Assembly (NCBI GenBank): GCA_021613375.1 | Contig: CM038727.1 | Span: forward strand, 1,641,832 to 1,705,831 | Length of the DNA stretch: 64,000 nucleotides | Direction of reading: 5' to 3' | From: Megaleporinus macrocephalus | Lineage: Eukaryota > Chordata > Actinopteri > Characiformes > Anostomidae | Shown: positions 33,659 to 45,450 of the stretch, piece after piece | Layout of the letters: every line of letters starts with the position of its first letter | How positions within the stretch are numbered: the stretch's first letter is position 1 | Program-made: the position numbers and the translations under genes | Notes under the pieces: model-generated | Told to the model about the DNA's origin: nothing | What the model saw: only the letters and a program-made list of their open reading frames with translations | Database searches by the model: none

Positions 33659-36080
33659 CTGTTTCAGTTTTGGTCTTCAGGCTGTTTTAGTGTTGGTCTT
33701 CAGACTGTTTCAGTTTTGGTCTTTAGGCTGTTTCAGTGTTGGTCTTCAGGCTGTTTCTGTTTTGGTCTTCAGGCTGTTTCAGTGTTGGTCTTCAGGCTGT
33801 TTCAGTGTTGGTCTTCAGATGGTTTTAGTGTTGGTTTTCAGACTGTTCCAGTGTTGGTCTTCAGCCTGTTTCAGTGTTATTCTTCAGGCTGTGTTAGTGT
33901 TGGTCTTCAGACTGTTTCAGTGTTGGTCTTCAGATTGTTTTAGTGTAAGTCTTTAGACTGTTTCAGTGTTAGTCTTTAGACTGTTTCAGTGTTAGTCTTT
34001 AGACTGTTTCAGTGTTGGTCTTTAGATTGTTTCCGTGTTGGTCTTCAGACTGTTTCAGTGTTGGTCTTCAGACTGTTTCAGTGTTGGTCTTCAGACTGTT
34101 TCAGTGTTGGTCTTTAGACTGTTTCAGTGTTGGTCTTCAGACTGTTTCAGTGCTGTGTTGTCGGTTTTAATTGTGGTATATTGTGTATATAATTTGGAAC
34201 TAACAACATGACTAACTAAACTTCTTTAATAATACTCAACTCTGCCTCAGACACTTTTTGGTTTTACCATAAACTAATAGGTCTAGAACAGAAATGAACT
34301 GACTCAAAGCTTCCAGTTTCACTTAGTATTTTATCATTAAACTGAAAGTTACAATAGTTTACATCATTTTTGCTAACAGTGTAGTACAGTGCTAATAGTG
34401 TAGTGGGTGTATATAGTGGTTGGTATAGTGCAGTGGGTGTATATAGTGGTTGGTATAGAATAGTGGGTGTATATAGTTGTTGGTATAGTGTAGTGGGTGT
34501 GTATAGTGGTTGGTATATACTGTTTCAGTTTTGGTCTTCAGGCTGTTTTAGTGTTGGTCTTCAGACTGTTTCAGTTTTGGTCTTTAGGCTGTTTCAGTGT
34601 TGGTCTTCAGGCTGTTTCTGTTTTGGTCTTCAGGCTGTTTCAGTGTTGGTCTTCAGGCTGTTTCAGTGTTGGTCTTCAGATGGTTTTAGTGTTGGTTTTC
34701 AGACTGTTCCAGTGTTGGTATTCAGCCTGTTTCAGTGTTATTCTTCAGGCTGTGTTAGTGTTGGTCTTCAGACTGTTTCAGTGTTGGTCTTCAGATTGTT
34801 TTAGTGTAAGTCTTTAGACTGTTTCAGTGTTAGTCTTTAGACTGTTTCAGTGTTAGTCTTTAGACTGTTTCAGTGTTGGTCTTTAGATTGTTTCAGTGTT
34901 GGTCTTTAGACTGTTTCAGTGTTGGTCTTCAGACTGTTTCAGTGTTGGTCTTCAGACTGTTTCAGTGTTGGTCTTTAGACTGTTTCAGTGTTGGTCTTCA
35001 GACTGTTTCAGTGCTGTGTTGTCGGTTTTAATTGTGGTATATTGTGTATATAATTTGGAACTAACAACATGACTAACTAAACTTCTTTAATAATACTCAA
35101 CTCTGCCTCAGACACTTTTTGGTTTTACCATAAACTAATAGGTCTAGAACAGAAATGAACTGACTCAAAGCTTCCAGTTTCACTTAGTATTTTATCATTA
35201 AACTGAAAGTTACAATAGTTTACATCATTTTTGCTAACAGTGTAGTACAGTGCTAATAGTGTAGTGGGTGTATATAGTGGTTGGTATAGTGCAGTGGGTG
35301 TATATAGTGGTTGGTATAGAGTAGTGGGTGTATATAGTTGTTGGTATAGTGTAGTGGGTGTATATAGTGGTTGGTATATACTGTTTCAGTTTTGGTCTTC
35401 AGGCTGTTTTAGTGTTGGTCTTCAGACTGTTTCAGTTTTGGTCTTTAGGCTGTTTCAGTGTTGGTCTTCAGGCTGTTTCTGTTTTGGTCTTCAGGCTGTT
35501 TCAGTGTTGGTCTTCAGGCTGTTTCAGTGTTGGTCTTCAGATGGTTTTAGTGTTGGTTTTCAGACTGTTCCAGTGTTGGTCTTCAGCCTGTTTCAGTGTT
35601 ATTCTTCAGGCTGTGTCAGTGTTGGTCTTCAGACTGTTTCAGTGTTGGTCTTCAGATTGTTTTAGTGTAAGTCTTTAGACTGTTTCAGTGTTAGTCTTTA
35701 GACTGTTTCAGTGTTAGTCTTTAGACTGTTTCAGTGTTGGTCTTTAGATTGTTTCCGTGTTGGTCTTTAGACTGTTTCAGTGTTGGTCTTCAGACTGTTT
35801 CAGTGTTGGTCTTTAGACTGTTTCAGTGTTGGTCTTCAGACTGTTTCAGTGCTGTGTTGTCGGTTTTAACTGTGTTATATTGTGTATATAATTTGGAACT
35901 AACAACATGACTAACTAAACTTCTTTAATAATACTCAACTCTGCCTCAGACACTTTTTGGTTTTACCATAAACTAATAGGTCTAGAACAGAAATGAACTG
36001 ACTCAAAGCTTCCAGTTTCACTTAGTATTTTATCATTAAACTGAAAGTTACAATAGTTTACATCATTTTTGCTAACAGGA
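33520..36080. repeat. Compound tandem repeat, 861-bp unit, three copies
   Basis: Each copy is ordered as a stub of 30-bp units, about twenty 23-bp units (GTCTTCAGACTGTTTCAGTGTTG type) and a unique ~230-bp segment containing AATTTGGAACTAACAACATG. That anchor starts at 34191, 35052 and 35890. Offsets are 861 and 838, the second being exactly one 23-bp unit shorter. The copies are nearly identical, so the triplication is recent. Confidence 0.95.
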
Positions 36081-36636
36081 AACATGTTACATCTCAAGAT
36101 TAGACCAGTTCCTAATTTTCAGTTGAGTGAATGGGCCAGTTTTCAGTGTAAACTAGGGCTCATTTGAACTTGAATCATTTCTCCTTTTATAAACTGGAAC
36201 TATATTTACCCTAGCATTAATATTAAGTTCATGGAAAATGTGCAATCTTAACATGTGGCCTGGCCCTGACCCTGACCATTTGTGACATTTCATGAGCTGG
36301 CTTCTGTGGATTCTATGAATTTGCAGTTGTGCAACTGTATTGCATGAACAGGAAGAGCTGGGGTAGATCTACTTTTGTTGAAGGAAGAAGATTAAAAAAT
36401 CCTTAAAAAAAAATATTAATAATAATAAGGTCAGATTCTGTAGGTCTAAGATCAGCAGCTAGAACATAAACAGAAAACATTCTGTGATGTAGCAGGTTCT
36501 AGATTATTTAGAGCTTTATAGACGACTACAGCTTAAAGTCTTCTAAAAGATACAGGTAGTCAGTGCAGCTAATTTGAAACAGGACTGATTTGAGATCTGT
36601 TTAGTGTTTGTTAGGATCCCAGCTGTGACCACTACA
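36081..36636. other. Spacer, possible decayed interspersed repeat
   Basis: The words AGCAGGTTCTAGATTATTTA, GAGCTTTATAGACGACTACA and AGTCAGTGCAGCTAAT recall the repeat class in fish that ends in a degenerate LINE-like tail, but I cannot define its ends. Confidence 0.35.
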
Positions 36637-36728
36637 ACTCTGACCCTTACAGCGATCAACTCTGACCCTTACAGCGATCAACTCTGACCCTTACAGCGAT
36701 CAACTCTGACCCTTACAGCCATCAACTC
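36637..36728. repeat. 22-bp tandem repeat, four copies
   Basis: ACTCTGACCCTTACAGCGAT followed by CA is repeated four times with one substitution in the last copy. Confidence 0.9.
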
Positions 36729-37164
36729 TGATATTCTTGTTATGAATAGGTGTGCCATGATACAGGAAACGTAGTAATCTATATCAAAACTAGTAATATT
36801 CCAGGATTCTCGCTATCCAATGACTTTGTGGTGAAGCTCCGATCAAGCTTCTGAGAACAGCAGCAGCAAGTCTTCTGAAGACAAGCCTGTTTAAGACTGT
36901 ATTTACACATAAGCTGGAAAAAGCTGCAAGTTTCTGCTGCAACAACACATTATTAGGGTGTTACTGGATGACGCTGGAGTCGTTACATCTGTGACCTTTA
37001 ACCAGAATACTTCTGAAAGTTGCACTCTACCCACTAAACATCACTCGGTGTGTGCTGCTGGTTTCAGTATTCTTTGCTGGGGTGTGTTGATGATGAATCT
37101 AAACTGAATGAGTGACTGCCTATTCACCCCACATTAGCCAAAGAGGGGCTTTCTACAAGTCAGA

Positions 37165-40100
37165 CTCTATGTTTCCCTAAATTTACACTAAACCCTAATC
37201 CTACACTTACACAAAACACTAACCCCTACATTTACATTAAACCCTAACTCCTACATTTACACTAAACCCTAACTCCTACACTTACACTAAACCCTAACTC
37301 CTACATTTACACTAAACACTAACCTCTACATTTACACTAAACCCTAACCCTACACTTACACTAAACCCTAACCCTACACTTACACTAAACCCTAACCCCT
37401 ACATTTACACTAAACACTAACCCCTACATTTACACTAAACCCTAACCCTACACTTACACTAAACCCTAACCCTACACTTACACTAAACCCTAACCCCTAC
37501 ATTTACACTAAACACTAACTCCTACATTTACACTAAACACTAACTTCTACATTTACACTAAACCCTAACTCCTACATTTACACTAAACACTAACTCCTAC
37601 ATTTACACTAAACACTAACTCCTACATTTACACTAAACCCTAACCCCTACATTTACACTTAACCCTAACCCCTACATTTACACTAACCCCTAACTCCTAC
37701 ATTTACACTAAACACTAACTCTTACATTTACACTGAACACTACCCTCTACATTTACACTAAACCCTAACCCCTACATTTACACTAAACCCCTAACTGCTA
37801 CATTTACACTAAACACTAACTCCTACATTTACACTGAACACTAACCTCTACATTTACACTAAACCCTAACCCCTACATTTACACTAAACCCCTAACTTCT
37901 ACATTTACACTAAACACTAACCCCTACATTTACATTATACCCTAACTTCTACATTTACACTAACTCCTACATTTACACTAAACCCTAACCCCTACATTTA
38001 CACTAAACACTAACCCCTACATTTACACTAAACCCCTAACTCCTACATTTTCACTAAACACTAACTCCTACATTTTCACTAAACACTTAACTCCTACATT
38101 TACACTAAACCCTAACTCCTACATTTACACTAAACCCAAACCCCTACATTTACACTAAACCCCTAACTCCTACATTTTCACTAAACACTAACCCCTACAT
38201 TTACACTAAACACTAACCCCTACATTTACACTAAACACTAACTTCTACATTTACACTAAACCCTAACTCCTACATTTACACTAAACACTAACTCCTACAT
38301 TTACACTAAACACTAACTCCTACATTTACACTAAACCCTAACCCCTACATTTACACTAAACACTAACTCCTACATTTACACTGAACACTAACCTCTACAT
38401 TTACACTAAACACTAACTCCTACATTTACACTAAACCCTAACTCCTACATTTACACTTAACCCTAACCCCTACATTTACACTAAACCCTAACTCCTACAT
38501 TTACACTAAACACTAACTCTTACATTTACACTGAACACTAACCTCTACATTTACACTAAACCCTAACCCCTACATTTACACTAAACCCCTAACTCCTACA
38601 TTTACACTAAACACTAACTCCTACATTTACACTGAACACTAACCTCTACATTTACACTAAACCCTAACCCCTACATTTACACTAAACCCCTAACTCCTAC
38701 ATTTACACTAAACACTAACCCCTACATTTACATTATACCCTAACTTCTACATTTACACTAACTCCTACATTTACACTAAACCCTAACCCCTACATTTACA
38801 CTAAACACTAACCCCTATATTTACACTAAACCCCTGACTCCTACATTTTCACTAAACACTAACTCCTACATTTACACTAAACCCTAACCCCTACATTTAC
38901 ACTAAACCCAAACCCCTACATTTACACTAAACCCCTAACTCCTACATTTACACTAAACACTAACTCCTACATTTACACTAAACCCTAACTCCTACATTTT
39001 CACTAAACAATAACTCCTACATTTTCACTAAACACTTAACTCCTACATTTACACTAAACACTAACTCCTACATTTACACTAAACACTAACCCCTACATTT
39101 ACACTAAACACTAACTCCTACATTTACACTAAACCCTAACTCCTACATTTACACTAAACCCAAACCCCTACATTTACACTAAACCCCTAACTCCTACATT
39201 TTCACTAAACACTTAACTACTACATTTACACTAAACACTAACTCCTACATTTTCACTAAACACCTAACTCCTACATTTACACTAAACACTAACTCCTACA
39301 TTTACACTAAACCATAACTCCTACATTTACACTAAACCCTAACTCCTATATTTACACTAAACCCTAACCCCTACTATTACATTTAACCCTAACTCCTATA
39401 TTAACACTAAACCCTAACCCCTACATTTACACTAAACCCTAACTCCTACATTTACACTAAACCCTAACTCCTACATTTACACTAAATCCTAACTCGTACA
39501 TTTTCACTAAATCCTAACTCGTACATTTACACTAAACCCTAACTCCTACATTTACACTAAACCCTAACCCCTACATTTACACTAAACCCGAACCTGTACA
39601 TTTACACTTAACCCTAACCCCTACATTTACACTAAACCCTAACCCATACATTTACACTAAACCCGAACCTCTACATTTACACTTAACCCTAACCCCTACA
39701 TTTACACTAAACACTAACTCCTACATTTACACTAAACCCGAACCTCTACATTTACACTAAACACTAACCCCTACATTTACACTAAACACTAACTCCTACA
39801 TTTACACTAAACCCTAACTCCTACATTTACACTAAACACTAACTCCTACATTTACACTAAACACTAACTCCTACATTTACACTAAACACTAACCCCTACA
39901 TTTACACTAAACCCTAACTTCTACATTTACACTAAACCCTAACTCCTACATTTACACTAAATTTTAACCCCTACATTTACACTAAATCCTAACTCCTACA
40001 TTTTCACTAAATCCTAACCCCTACATTTACACTAAATCCTAACTCCTACATTTTCACTAAATCCTAACTCCTACATTTACACTAAACCCTAACTCCTACA

Positions 40101-40292
40101 TTTACACTAACCCCTAACCCCTACATTTACACTTAACCCTAACCCCTACATTTACACTAAACACTAACCCCTACATTTACACTAAACACTAACTCCTACA
40201 TTTACACTAAACAATAACTCCTACATTTACACTAAACACTAACCCCTACATTTACACTAAACCCTAACTCCTACATTTACACTAAACCGTAA
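37165..40292. repeat. 25-bp minisatellite carrying a telomere-like CCCTAA word
   Basis: About 125 copies of a unit containing ACATTTACACTAAACCCTAA followed by CYCCT. Many units contain AAACCCTAA, and some (37340-37400, 37440-37480) contain CCCTAACCCTA, which is nearly two vertebrate telomere repeats. Other units have ACACTAAC or CCCAAAC instead. It is not a true interstitial telomere tract because the hexamer is never in long runs. Confidence 0.95.
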
Positions 40293-41027
40293 ATGATGTT
40301 GCATGGAAATGATTGTGCACATAAATCATGTTGCATAGAAATGGTGTTGCATAGAAATGGGGTTGCATAGAAATGATGTTGCATAGAAATGGGGTTGCAT
40401 AGAAATGGTGTTGCATAGAAATGATGTTGCATAGAAATGGGGTTGCATAGAAATGGTGTTGCATAGAAATTATGTTGCATAGAAATTATGTTGCATAGAA
40501 ATGGGGTTGCATAGAAATGGTGTTGCATAGAAATTATGTTGCATAGAAATGGTGTTGCATAGAAATGGTGTTGCATAGAAATGGTGTTGCATAGAAATGA
40601 TGTTGCATAGAAATGGGGTTGCATAGAAATGGTGTTGCATAGAAATGGTGTTGCATAGAAATGGTGTTGCATAGAAATGATGTTGCATAGAAATGGGGTT
40701 GCATAGAAATGATGTTGCATGGAAATGATTGTGCACATAAATCATGTTGCATAGAAATGGTGTTGCATAGAAATGGGGTTGCATATAAATGATGTTGCAT
40801 AGAAATGGGGTTGCATAGAAATGGTGTTGCATAGAAATGATGTTGCATAGAAATGGGGTTGCATAGAAATGGTGTTGCATAGAAATTATGTTGCATAGAA
40901 ATTATGTTGCATAGAAATGGGGTTGCATAGAAATGGCGTTGCATAGAAATTATGTTGCATAGAAATGGTGTTGCATAGAAATGGTGTTGCATAGAAATGG
41001 GGTTGCATAGAAATGGTGTTGCATGGA
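40293..41027. repeat. 16-bp minisatellite (GTTGCATAGAAATGGT)
   Basis: About 46 copies, with GGGG, GATG and TATG variants. A GGAAATGATTGTGCACATAAATCATG variant occurs twice (40306-40330 and 40722-40747) at an offset of about 416 bp (26 units), showing block duplication. Frames of up to 216 codons on the minus strand repeat every 16 residues and are artefacts. Confidence 0.97.
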
Positions 41028-41310
41028 TTCTATCACTGTTTATAAAATCCAGAAAAAAGAGATTTGCATTCTTACTTACTAAAAATACACTTAATACAAA
41101 ATAATACAGTTTCTGTTTATTAAACCACTCAGTACCGAAAAATACAGTTTCTCCATTAATACACACAATATTCATAGATTTCAATAAATAGTGACAACAT
41201 TAAAATATAATTAAATAAGACGATATAAAAAATATACTCTGCATATAGAAAGGATTATGACTCCTTGCTTGTGGTTGGACGGTGCGATCGAGAGCTTTGA
41301 CAAGGCCGGC

Positions 41311-41352
41311 AGAGGAAGTGGTGAAAGAATTTCTGACACATTCACTTCCTCT
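41311..41352 (-). promoter_or_regulatory. Stem at stop codon / start of 3' UTR of gene 3
   Basis: In transcript sense AGAGGAAGTG begins inside the TAG stop and pairs perfectly with CACTTCCTCT after a 22-base loop (arms 41343-41352 and 41311-41320). A matching stem is present in gene 4. Function is unknown. Confidence 0.5.
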
Positions 41353-42779
41353 AGTTAATTTTCTTGGCTGTGGTCTCACAGGGTCTGCCTCTCTGCAGGG
41401 ACGAAGGAACAACAGCTACAGTCAGTACCTTCATTTTATCATGTGGAGTATTCAGTCAAGTATAGATCTTAAAATCTGTGTCCAGTATTTTCCGTTTAAG
41501 CTGAACTGTAGGTGGATGTGAGCCTCTGTGGCGTCTATAGGCTTTATATAATCTTCTTATTAATATTATTATTAGTATCTCATATTACATATTCAAATAC
41601 TTCCCCACTAATACTCATGTTGCTGAAATCTGCTAGTGCTGCAACTCACCTTCTCCAACGTTTTCATTGTGGAATTGACCCATTTGGCATTTACACTGGT
41701 GCAGTGATCTCGTCCATCCTCCGTGGTGAACCTGAGCAGATCAAGAGACTCCAGTGTTCACAGGTTCACAAGTAGTTGATTTTACTTAATTATATATGCT
41801 GGGAATGGAATTTAATCAGAATTACATTATGTTTTCTCAAAATCTAACACATACAAACTTACACATATGCCTCTTTGCACAGTCGTCCTTTGGCGGGGAC
41901 GTACGCACATTTTTGAATTCGGCCTCTAAAGCGTCCAGAGTTGGCGCTGGGACAGCACGTCGTCACCTTGTCGTCTTTAAAAAGCCCTGAAATCAGCAAA
42001 AACATCAAGACAGGTTAGAGATATGAAGATCTATATGTGATTTTGGAGCATTTCTATTGGTCCATTAACCATGATATTTTTTACACAATGTAAATGGCTG
42101 TCATGTTCAAATGGTATAGAAAAATAAAAATAAACCAAAATGGAGTTGTTTTTCATTGGACAGTGATGATATTTTTTTTTAATTCAGATATTTAATCTTA
42201 CAATATCTTATTATCTTATTTTTTCCATGTTATCTTATTTTTTCATAGCTATACTGTGTATGTCTATGTAACCTTGATTTAATTTGATTTGATTTAAAAA
42301 TGTGTAATGCATGAATTTGTATCCTACTAGGTGGCTTTGCCAAACTGATATCACAGAGCAGCTTTACAGAAAATCTGTTTCAGCCGTCCTAGTGAGCAGG
42401 CCAGGTGCAACAGTTTCCAGAGATCAACTCGTAATTACATTTGGAACTGAGGACATTGCAACCTGAACATGTTTTGCTATCTTCTTGTAGCTTCTTGAAC
42501 CCATGGCTGCTGATTGTTGGGTAGAGATCAAAATAACTGTATATATGTTACAACTGCTTATAGGATTGCTAGAAAGTCCAATCAGAACAGCAAATTCTGG
42601 AAGCAAACATAACACCAGCTGTAAAAACCTGAAGCTGAAAAGAGGATAGCTTCTACAAAAGGATAATGATCCTAAACACATCTCAAAATCCACAATACAT
42701 AACATCAAGAGCCGCAAGCTGAAGGTTTTTACCACAACACAGTTCGCTAATCTGTACAATATATATATATATAGCAAAA

Positions 42780-42845
<66 letters not shown>

Positions 42846-43270
42846 GTGCCCAAGCTTTTGCATTTTAAAAAAAGTGCATTTTGCAAGTCAATGTAAGCAG
42901 AATTTTTCATACAAGGTAAATGGCAGCTGTAGCATTCAAATAATGCAGAAAAATAAAAATGGACAAAAATTGTCTCCTGGTGGATCCACATGATATTACT
43001 TACATATTCTAAGCCCCACAATTAGGATTTCTGTCCAATAGAATGGTGAACCAATTAAAACATCACTTAAAGTATATCAAACAGGCTGCTGTAACAATTG
43101 CAGGAATGGAATTGCAGCGACGGGAGTGGACTGAGAAGAAGAGGAACCGAAACTCAGCTAACAATCCCGGAATTATATAAGAAGCACTCACCTCCGAGCA
43201 CACGGGAGGACAGAAAGACCACCACACAGAAGAGGTAGATGGTTTGGCGAGAGGTCAGATTGAGCTGCAT
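41351..43270 (-). CDS. CC chemokine, six-cysteine type (gene 3)
   Basis: Predicted secreted chemokine of 108 residues from exons 43270-43192, 41986-41863, 41731-41650 and 41392-41351, with phases 1, 2 and 0. The leader MQLNLTSRQTIYLFCVVVFL is followed by a mature start near VLGG. Cysteines are C37-C38 (VTTCCP), C53, C63 (RLCKEAYV), C78 (DHCTS) and C100 (GRPCE). C63 and C78 sit at the normal third and fourth chemokine positions. C53 and C100 are an extra pair that may form a third disulphide. W85 marks the C-terminal helix. Intron 1 is about 1.2 kb and holds a TA microsatellite and transposon debris. Exon 1 is nearly identical to that of gene 5, and the structure matches genes 4 and 5, so these are tandem duplicates. 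Confidence 0.93.
42030..42160 (+). repeat. Dispersed repeat (TTTCTATTGGTCCATT core) in intron 1 of gene 3
   Basis: Contains TTTTGGAGCATTTCTATTGG, TTTACACAATGTAAATGGC and AGAAAAATAAAAATA in the same order as the copies at 10.95 kb and 43.7 kb. Confidence 0.65.
42400..42965. mobile_element. DNA-transposon debris with TA microsatellite in intron 1 of gene 3
   Basis: The plus strand at 42657-42700 has GATAATGATCCTAAACACAT, encoding a DNDPKH word typical of Tc1/mariner transposases. A TA run follows (about 42783-42842), then TAGGGGTGCCCAAGCTTTTGCA, which resembles a Tc1-type terminal sequence, and another copy of the AAGTCAATGTAA repeat. There is no intact frame. Confidence 0.5.
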
Positions 43271-43355
43271 TTTTGTTGCTGGTGAGGTCTGAAGGTCTGG
43301 AGATGCTAGGAATGTTAGTGTTCTTCCCCAATTCTGAACTCATTCAGACTCAGCA

Positions 43356-43386
43356 CCTTTATATTGGGTCAGGAATGGGGAAGTCC
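43356..43386 (-). promoter_or_regulatory. TATA box and kappaB-like site of gene 3
   Basis: On the transcript strand AATATAAAGG (43365-43356) lies about 86 bp before the ATG. The same block with the same flanks recurs before genes 4 and 5. Twelve bases further upstream, GGGGAAGTCC on the plus strand (43377-43386) fits the NF-kappaB pattern GGGRNNYYCC closely. Genes 4 and 5 have AGGGAAGTGT there, a poorer match. Induction by inflammatory signals is known for many chemokines; here it is an inference. Confidence 0.6.
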
Positions 43387-43640
43387 TGGTGATGCATCCT
43401 TCTTTTAAATAGCTGCAGTGGAATACTTTGCAAACACCTCTGTCGGCGGTGGAGTGACACATTCACGAGCAGTCACTCAAACCGATTCATCACTGATCTA
43501 AATTCCTGCTGAATGAGGAGTGCTTCCATTTTTGGTGGTGCGAGAGGTCACTAGTAGATTCCTGAACACAGGTGTGCAAAACCAGGCTCTTGAGTGATGT
43601 GTGATCTGTAGATCGCCGCTGTCCAAAGAAATGGCAACTT
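43387..43640. other. Upstream region of gene 3
   Basis: Shares words such as AGTCACTCAAACCG and CTGATCTAAATT with the regions upstream of genes 4 and 5 (47640-47720 and 55535-55580), so the duplication included at least 200 bp of upstream DNA. Confidence 0.45.
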
Positions 43641-43644
43641 TACA

Positions 43645-43805
43645 GGAGAGGACCAAAACCGGCTTTACTTTCAGTGTAAGTCAATGGAACCGGAAGTTTT
43701 TCCAAGCTATTTTGAAGCATTTCTATTGGTCCATTCACCATGAACATTTTACACAATGTAAACGGCAGCTGCTACATTCGAATTATATAGAAAAACATAA
43801 ATTTC
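43645..43805 (+). repeat. Dispersed repeat (TTTCTATTGGTCCATT core)
   Basis: Best-preserved copy: AGTGTAAGTCAATGGAACCG, GAAGCATTTCTATTGGTCCA and TTTTACACAATGTAAACGGC. A partial copy in the same orientation lies at 45296-45380, beyond the dead Tc1 element. Confidence 0.7.
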
Positions 43806-43939
43806 AAATTGGATGATCAAAAATTGGATGATATACTGTATACCAAAGACATGTTTTGGAATTTGCCATCCCTGAAAAAGCACTAAGGCTGAGCACCTTT
43901 ACTCCAGCAGTCTGTGTGCGTTCACATTCACTAGTGACT

Positions 43940-44175
43940 GTTAGTGATGAAGACAGGAGATCTGGGTGTTCATGGAAACAGAAGTTTATGGTAAACTGAG
44001 ATGTTGGTGCTGTTGACCCACCACTTCACACGATCACACAGGTTAGTTGGTGGCGGAGTGGGGGGATCCCAGTTTCTCAGGGTGGTCTCATGTCTATGTT
44101 CTTCCGCTTCTACCCTTTTAGTTTATGCTGTTATAGTTCGATCTGCCGAAGTCGCCAGCCACACTCTGAAACAGT
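43940..44175 (+). repeat. Dispersed repeat shared with 14.96-15.24 kb
   Basis: Carries GTTTATGGTAAACTGAGATG, TTGGTGCTGTTGAC and GGGTGGTCTCATGTCTA in the same order as the earlier copy. Confidence 0.7.
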
Positions 44176-44229
44176 TTTATCTGTTTATTTCTTTCATTTA
44201 TTTCTACAGTCATACCCCGGAGCTAAACT

Positions 44230-45235
44230 AACTTTGTGTGTTTAGGGGAATGTTCCAGAAGACCATGTGTGAGGTCAGACTTGAAGGTCTGGTTCACAGT
44301 CTCCGCTTTAATTCATCCCAAAGGTGTTCTATCAGGTTGAGGTCAGGACTCTGTGCAGGACAGTCAAGTTCTTCCACACTAAACTCCTCCGCCATGTCTT
44401 TATGGAGCTGCTCTCTGCACTGGTGGGCAGCCATGTTGGAACAGGAAGGAGCCGTCCCCCAAACTGTTCCCACAAAGTTGGGAGCATGAAATTGTCCAGA
44501 ATCTCTTGGTCTGCTGAAGCATTGAGCGTTCCTTTCACTGGAACTGAGGGTCCGAGCCCACCTCCTGAAAAACAATCCCACACCATGATCCCCCCTCCAC
44601 CAAACTTTACACTCAGCACAATGCAGCCAGACAAGTACCGTTCTCCTGGCAACCGCCAAACTCAGACTCATCCATCAGATGGAGATTGGTGATTGGTCAC
44701 TCCAGAGAACTCGTCTCCGCTGCTCTAGAGTCCAGTGTTGGCGTGCTTTACTCCACTGCATCTGACGCTCTGCATAGCGCTTGTTTATGTAAGGCTTGGA
44801 TGCAGCTGCTCGGCCATGGAGACCCATTCCATGAAGCTCTCTACGCTCTGTTCTTGAGCTGATCTGAAGACCACATGAAGTTTGGAGGTCTGTAGTGATG
44901 GACTCTTTAGAAAGTTGGTGACCTCTGTGCTCTATGCTCCTCAGCATCCGCTGACCCGCTCTGTCATTGTACGTGTTCTACCACTTGGTGGCGGAGTTGC
45001 TGTCGTTTCAATCACTTCAACTTTGTTCTAACACCACTGACAGTCCACTGTGGAATATTTAGTAGTGAGGAAACTTCACCACTGGACTTGTTGCACAGGT
45101 GGCGTCCTATCACGGTACCACGCTGGAGTTCACTGAGCTCCTGAGAGACCCACTCTTTACTAATGTGTGTAGAAGCATCTGCAGAACTAGGTGCTGGTTT
45201 TATACACCTGTGGACGTGAAGTGATTGGAACACCT
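44230..45235 (-). pseudogene. Tc1-type transposase pseudogene
   Basis: On the minus strand the N-terminal DNA-binding region (ELSELQRGTVIGRHLCNKSS, then LLNIPQWTVSGV) starts near 45150. It is followed, with shifts of frame, by HGMGLHGRAAASKPYI, then RRRVLWSDQSP (first catalytic Asp), a [17 protein letters not shown] block, FQHGC near 44428 and [14 protein letters not shown] near 44310. In active relatives the FQH word is followed by the second catalytic Asp. Here that codon is GGC, so Gly replaces it. Frame breaks occur near 44960, 44670 and 44420, and the last ~60 residues are missing. The element separates genes 3 and 4 and is inert. Confidence 0.9.
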
Positions 45236-45450
45236 GAATTCAGTGATTTAGATTGGTGAGTGAAGATTTCTTATTTCGTATTGTCACTTTACAGAGGCCA
45301 AAAACCATCTTTACTGTTAATGTAAGTCTATGGAACCAGTCATTTTGGGCTATTTGTGTTGGTTATTGATTATGAAATAACTAAACGTTCAGGTTCCTTT
45401 TAAAAATCACATTGAATAAAGAAATAGAGAAAATAGAGAGAATTTGTGTT
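45236..45450. other. Spacer and 3' flank of gene 4
   Basis: Contains a partial copy of the dispersed repeat at 45296-45380. An AATAAA in transcript sense near 45447-45452 could end the gene 4 transcript. Confidence 0.4.

Larger units (their letters stand above)
41118..43340 (-). promoter_or_regulatory. Transcribed region of chemokine gene 3 with UTRs
   Basis: The inferred start is about 25-30 bp downstream of the TATA box at 43356-43365. The nearest AATAAA in transcript sense is near 41115-41120. The 3' UTR holds several ATTTA words (around 41165-41215), as in many short-lived cytokine mRNAs, and a stem immediately after the stop. Confidence 0.5.

Noticed and set aside
32322..35678. Long open frames (up to 271 codons) rich in GVYSGW and VLVFRLFQ words
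   Set aside because: They repeat exactly with the 30-bp and 23-bp minisatellite units and exist only because the period suppresses stops. There is no start context, signal or domain.
37165..40292. True interstitial telomere tract
   Set aside because: The CCCTAA hexamer never occurs in runs of more than about two. The array period is 25 bp.
40277..41184. Histidine/phenylalanine-rich repeat proteins on the minus strand
   Set aside because: A 16-bp repeat read in all three frames in turn. Purely a tandem-repeat artefact.
44324..44692. Plus-strand 122-codon frame
   Set aside because: Antisense shadow of the Tc1 transposase pseudogene.
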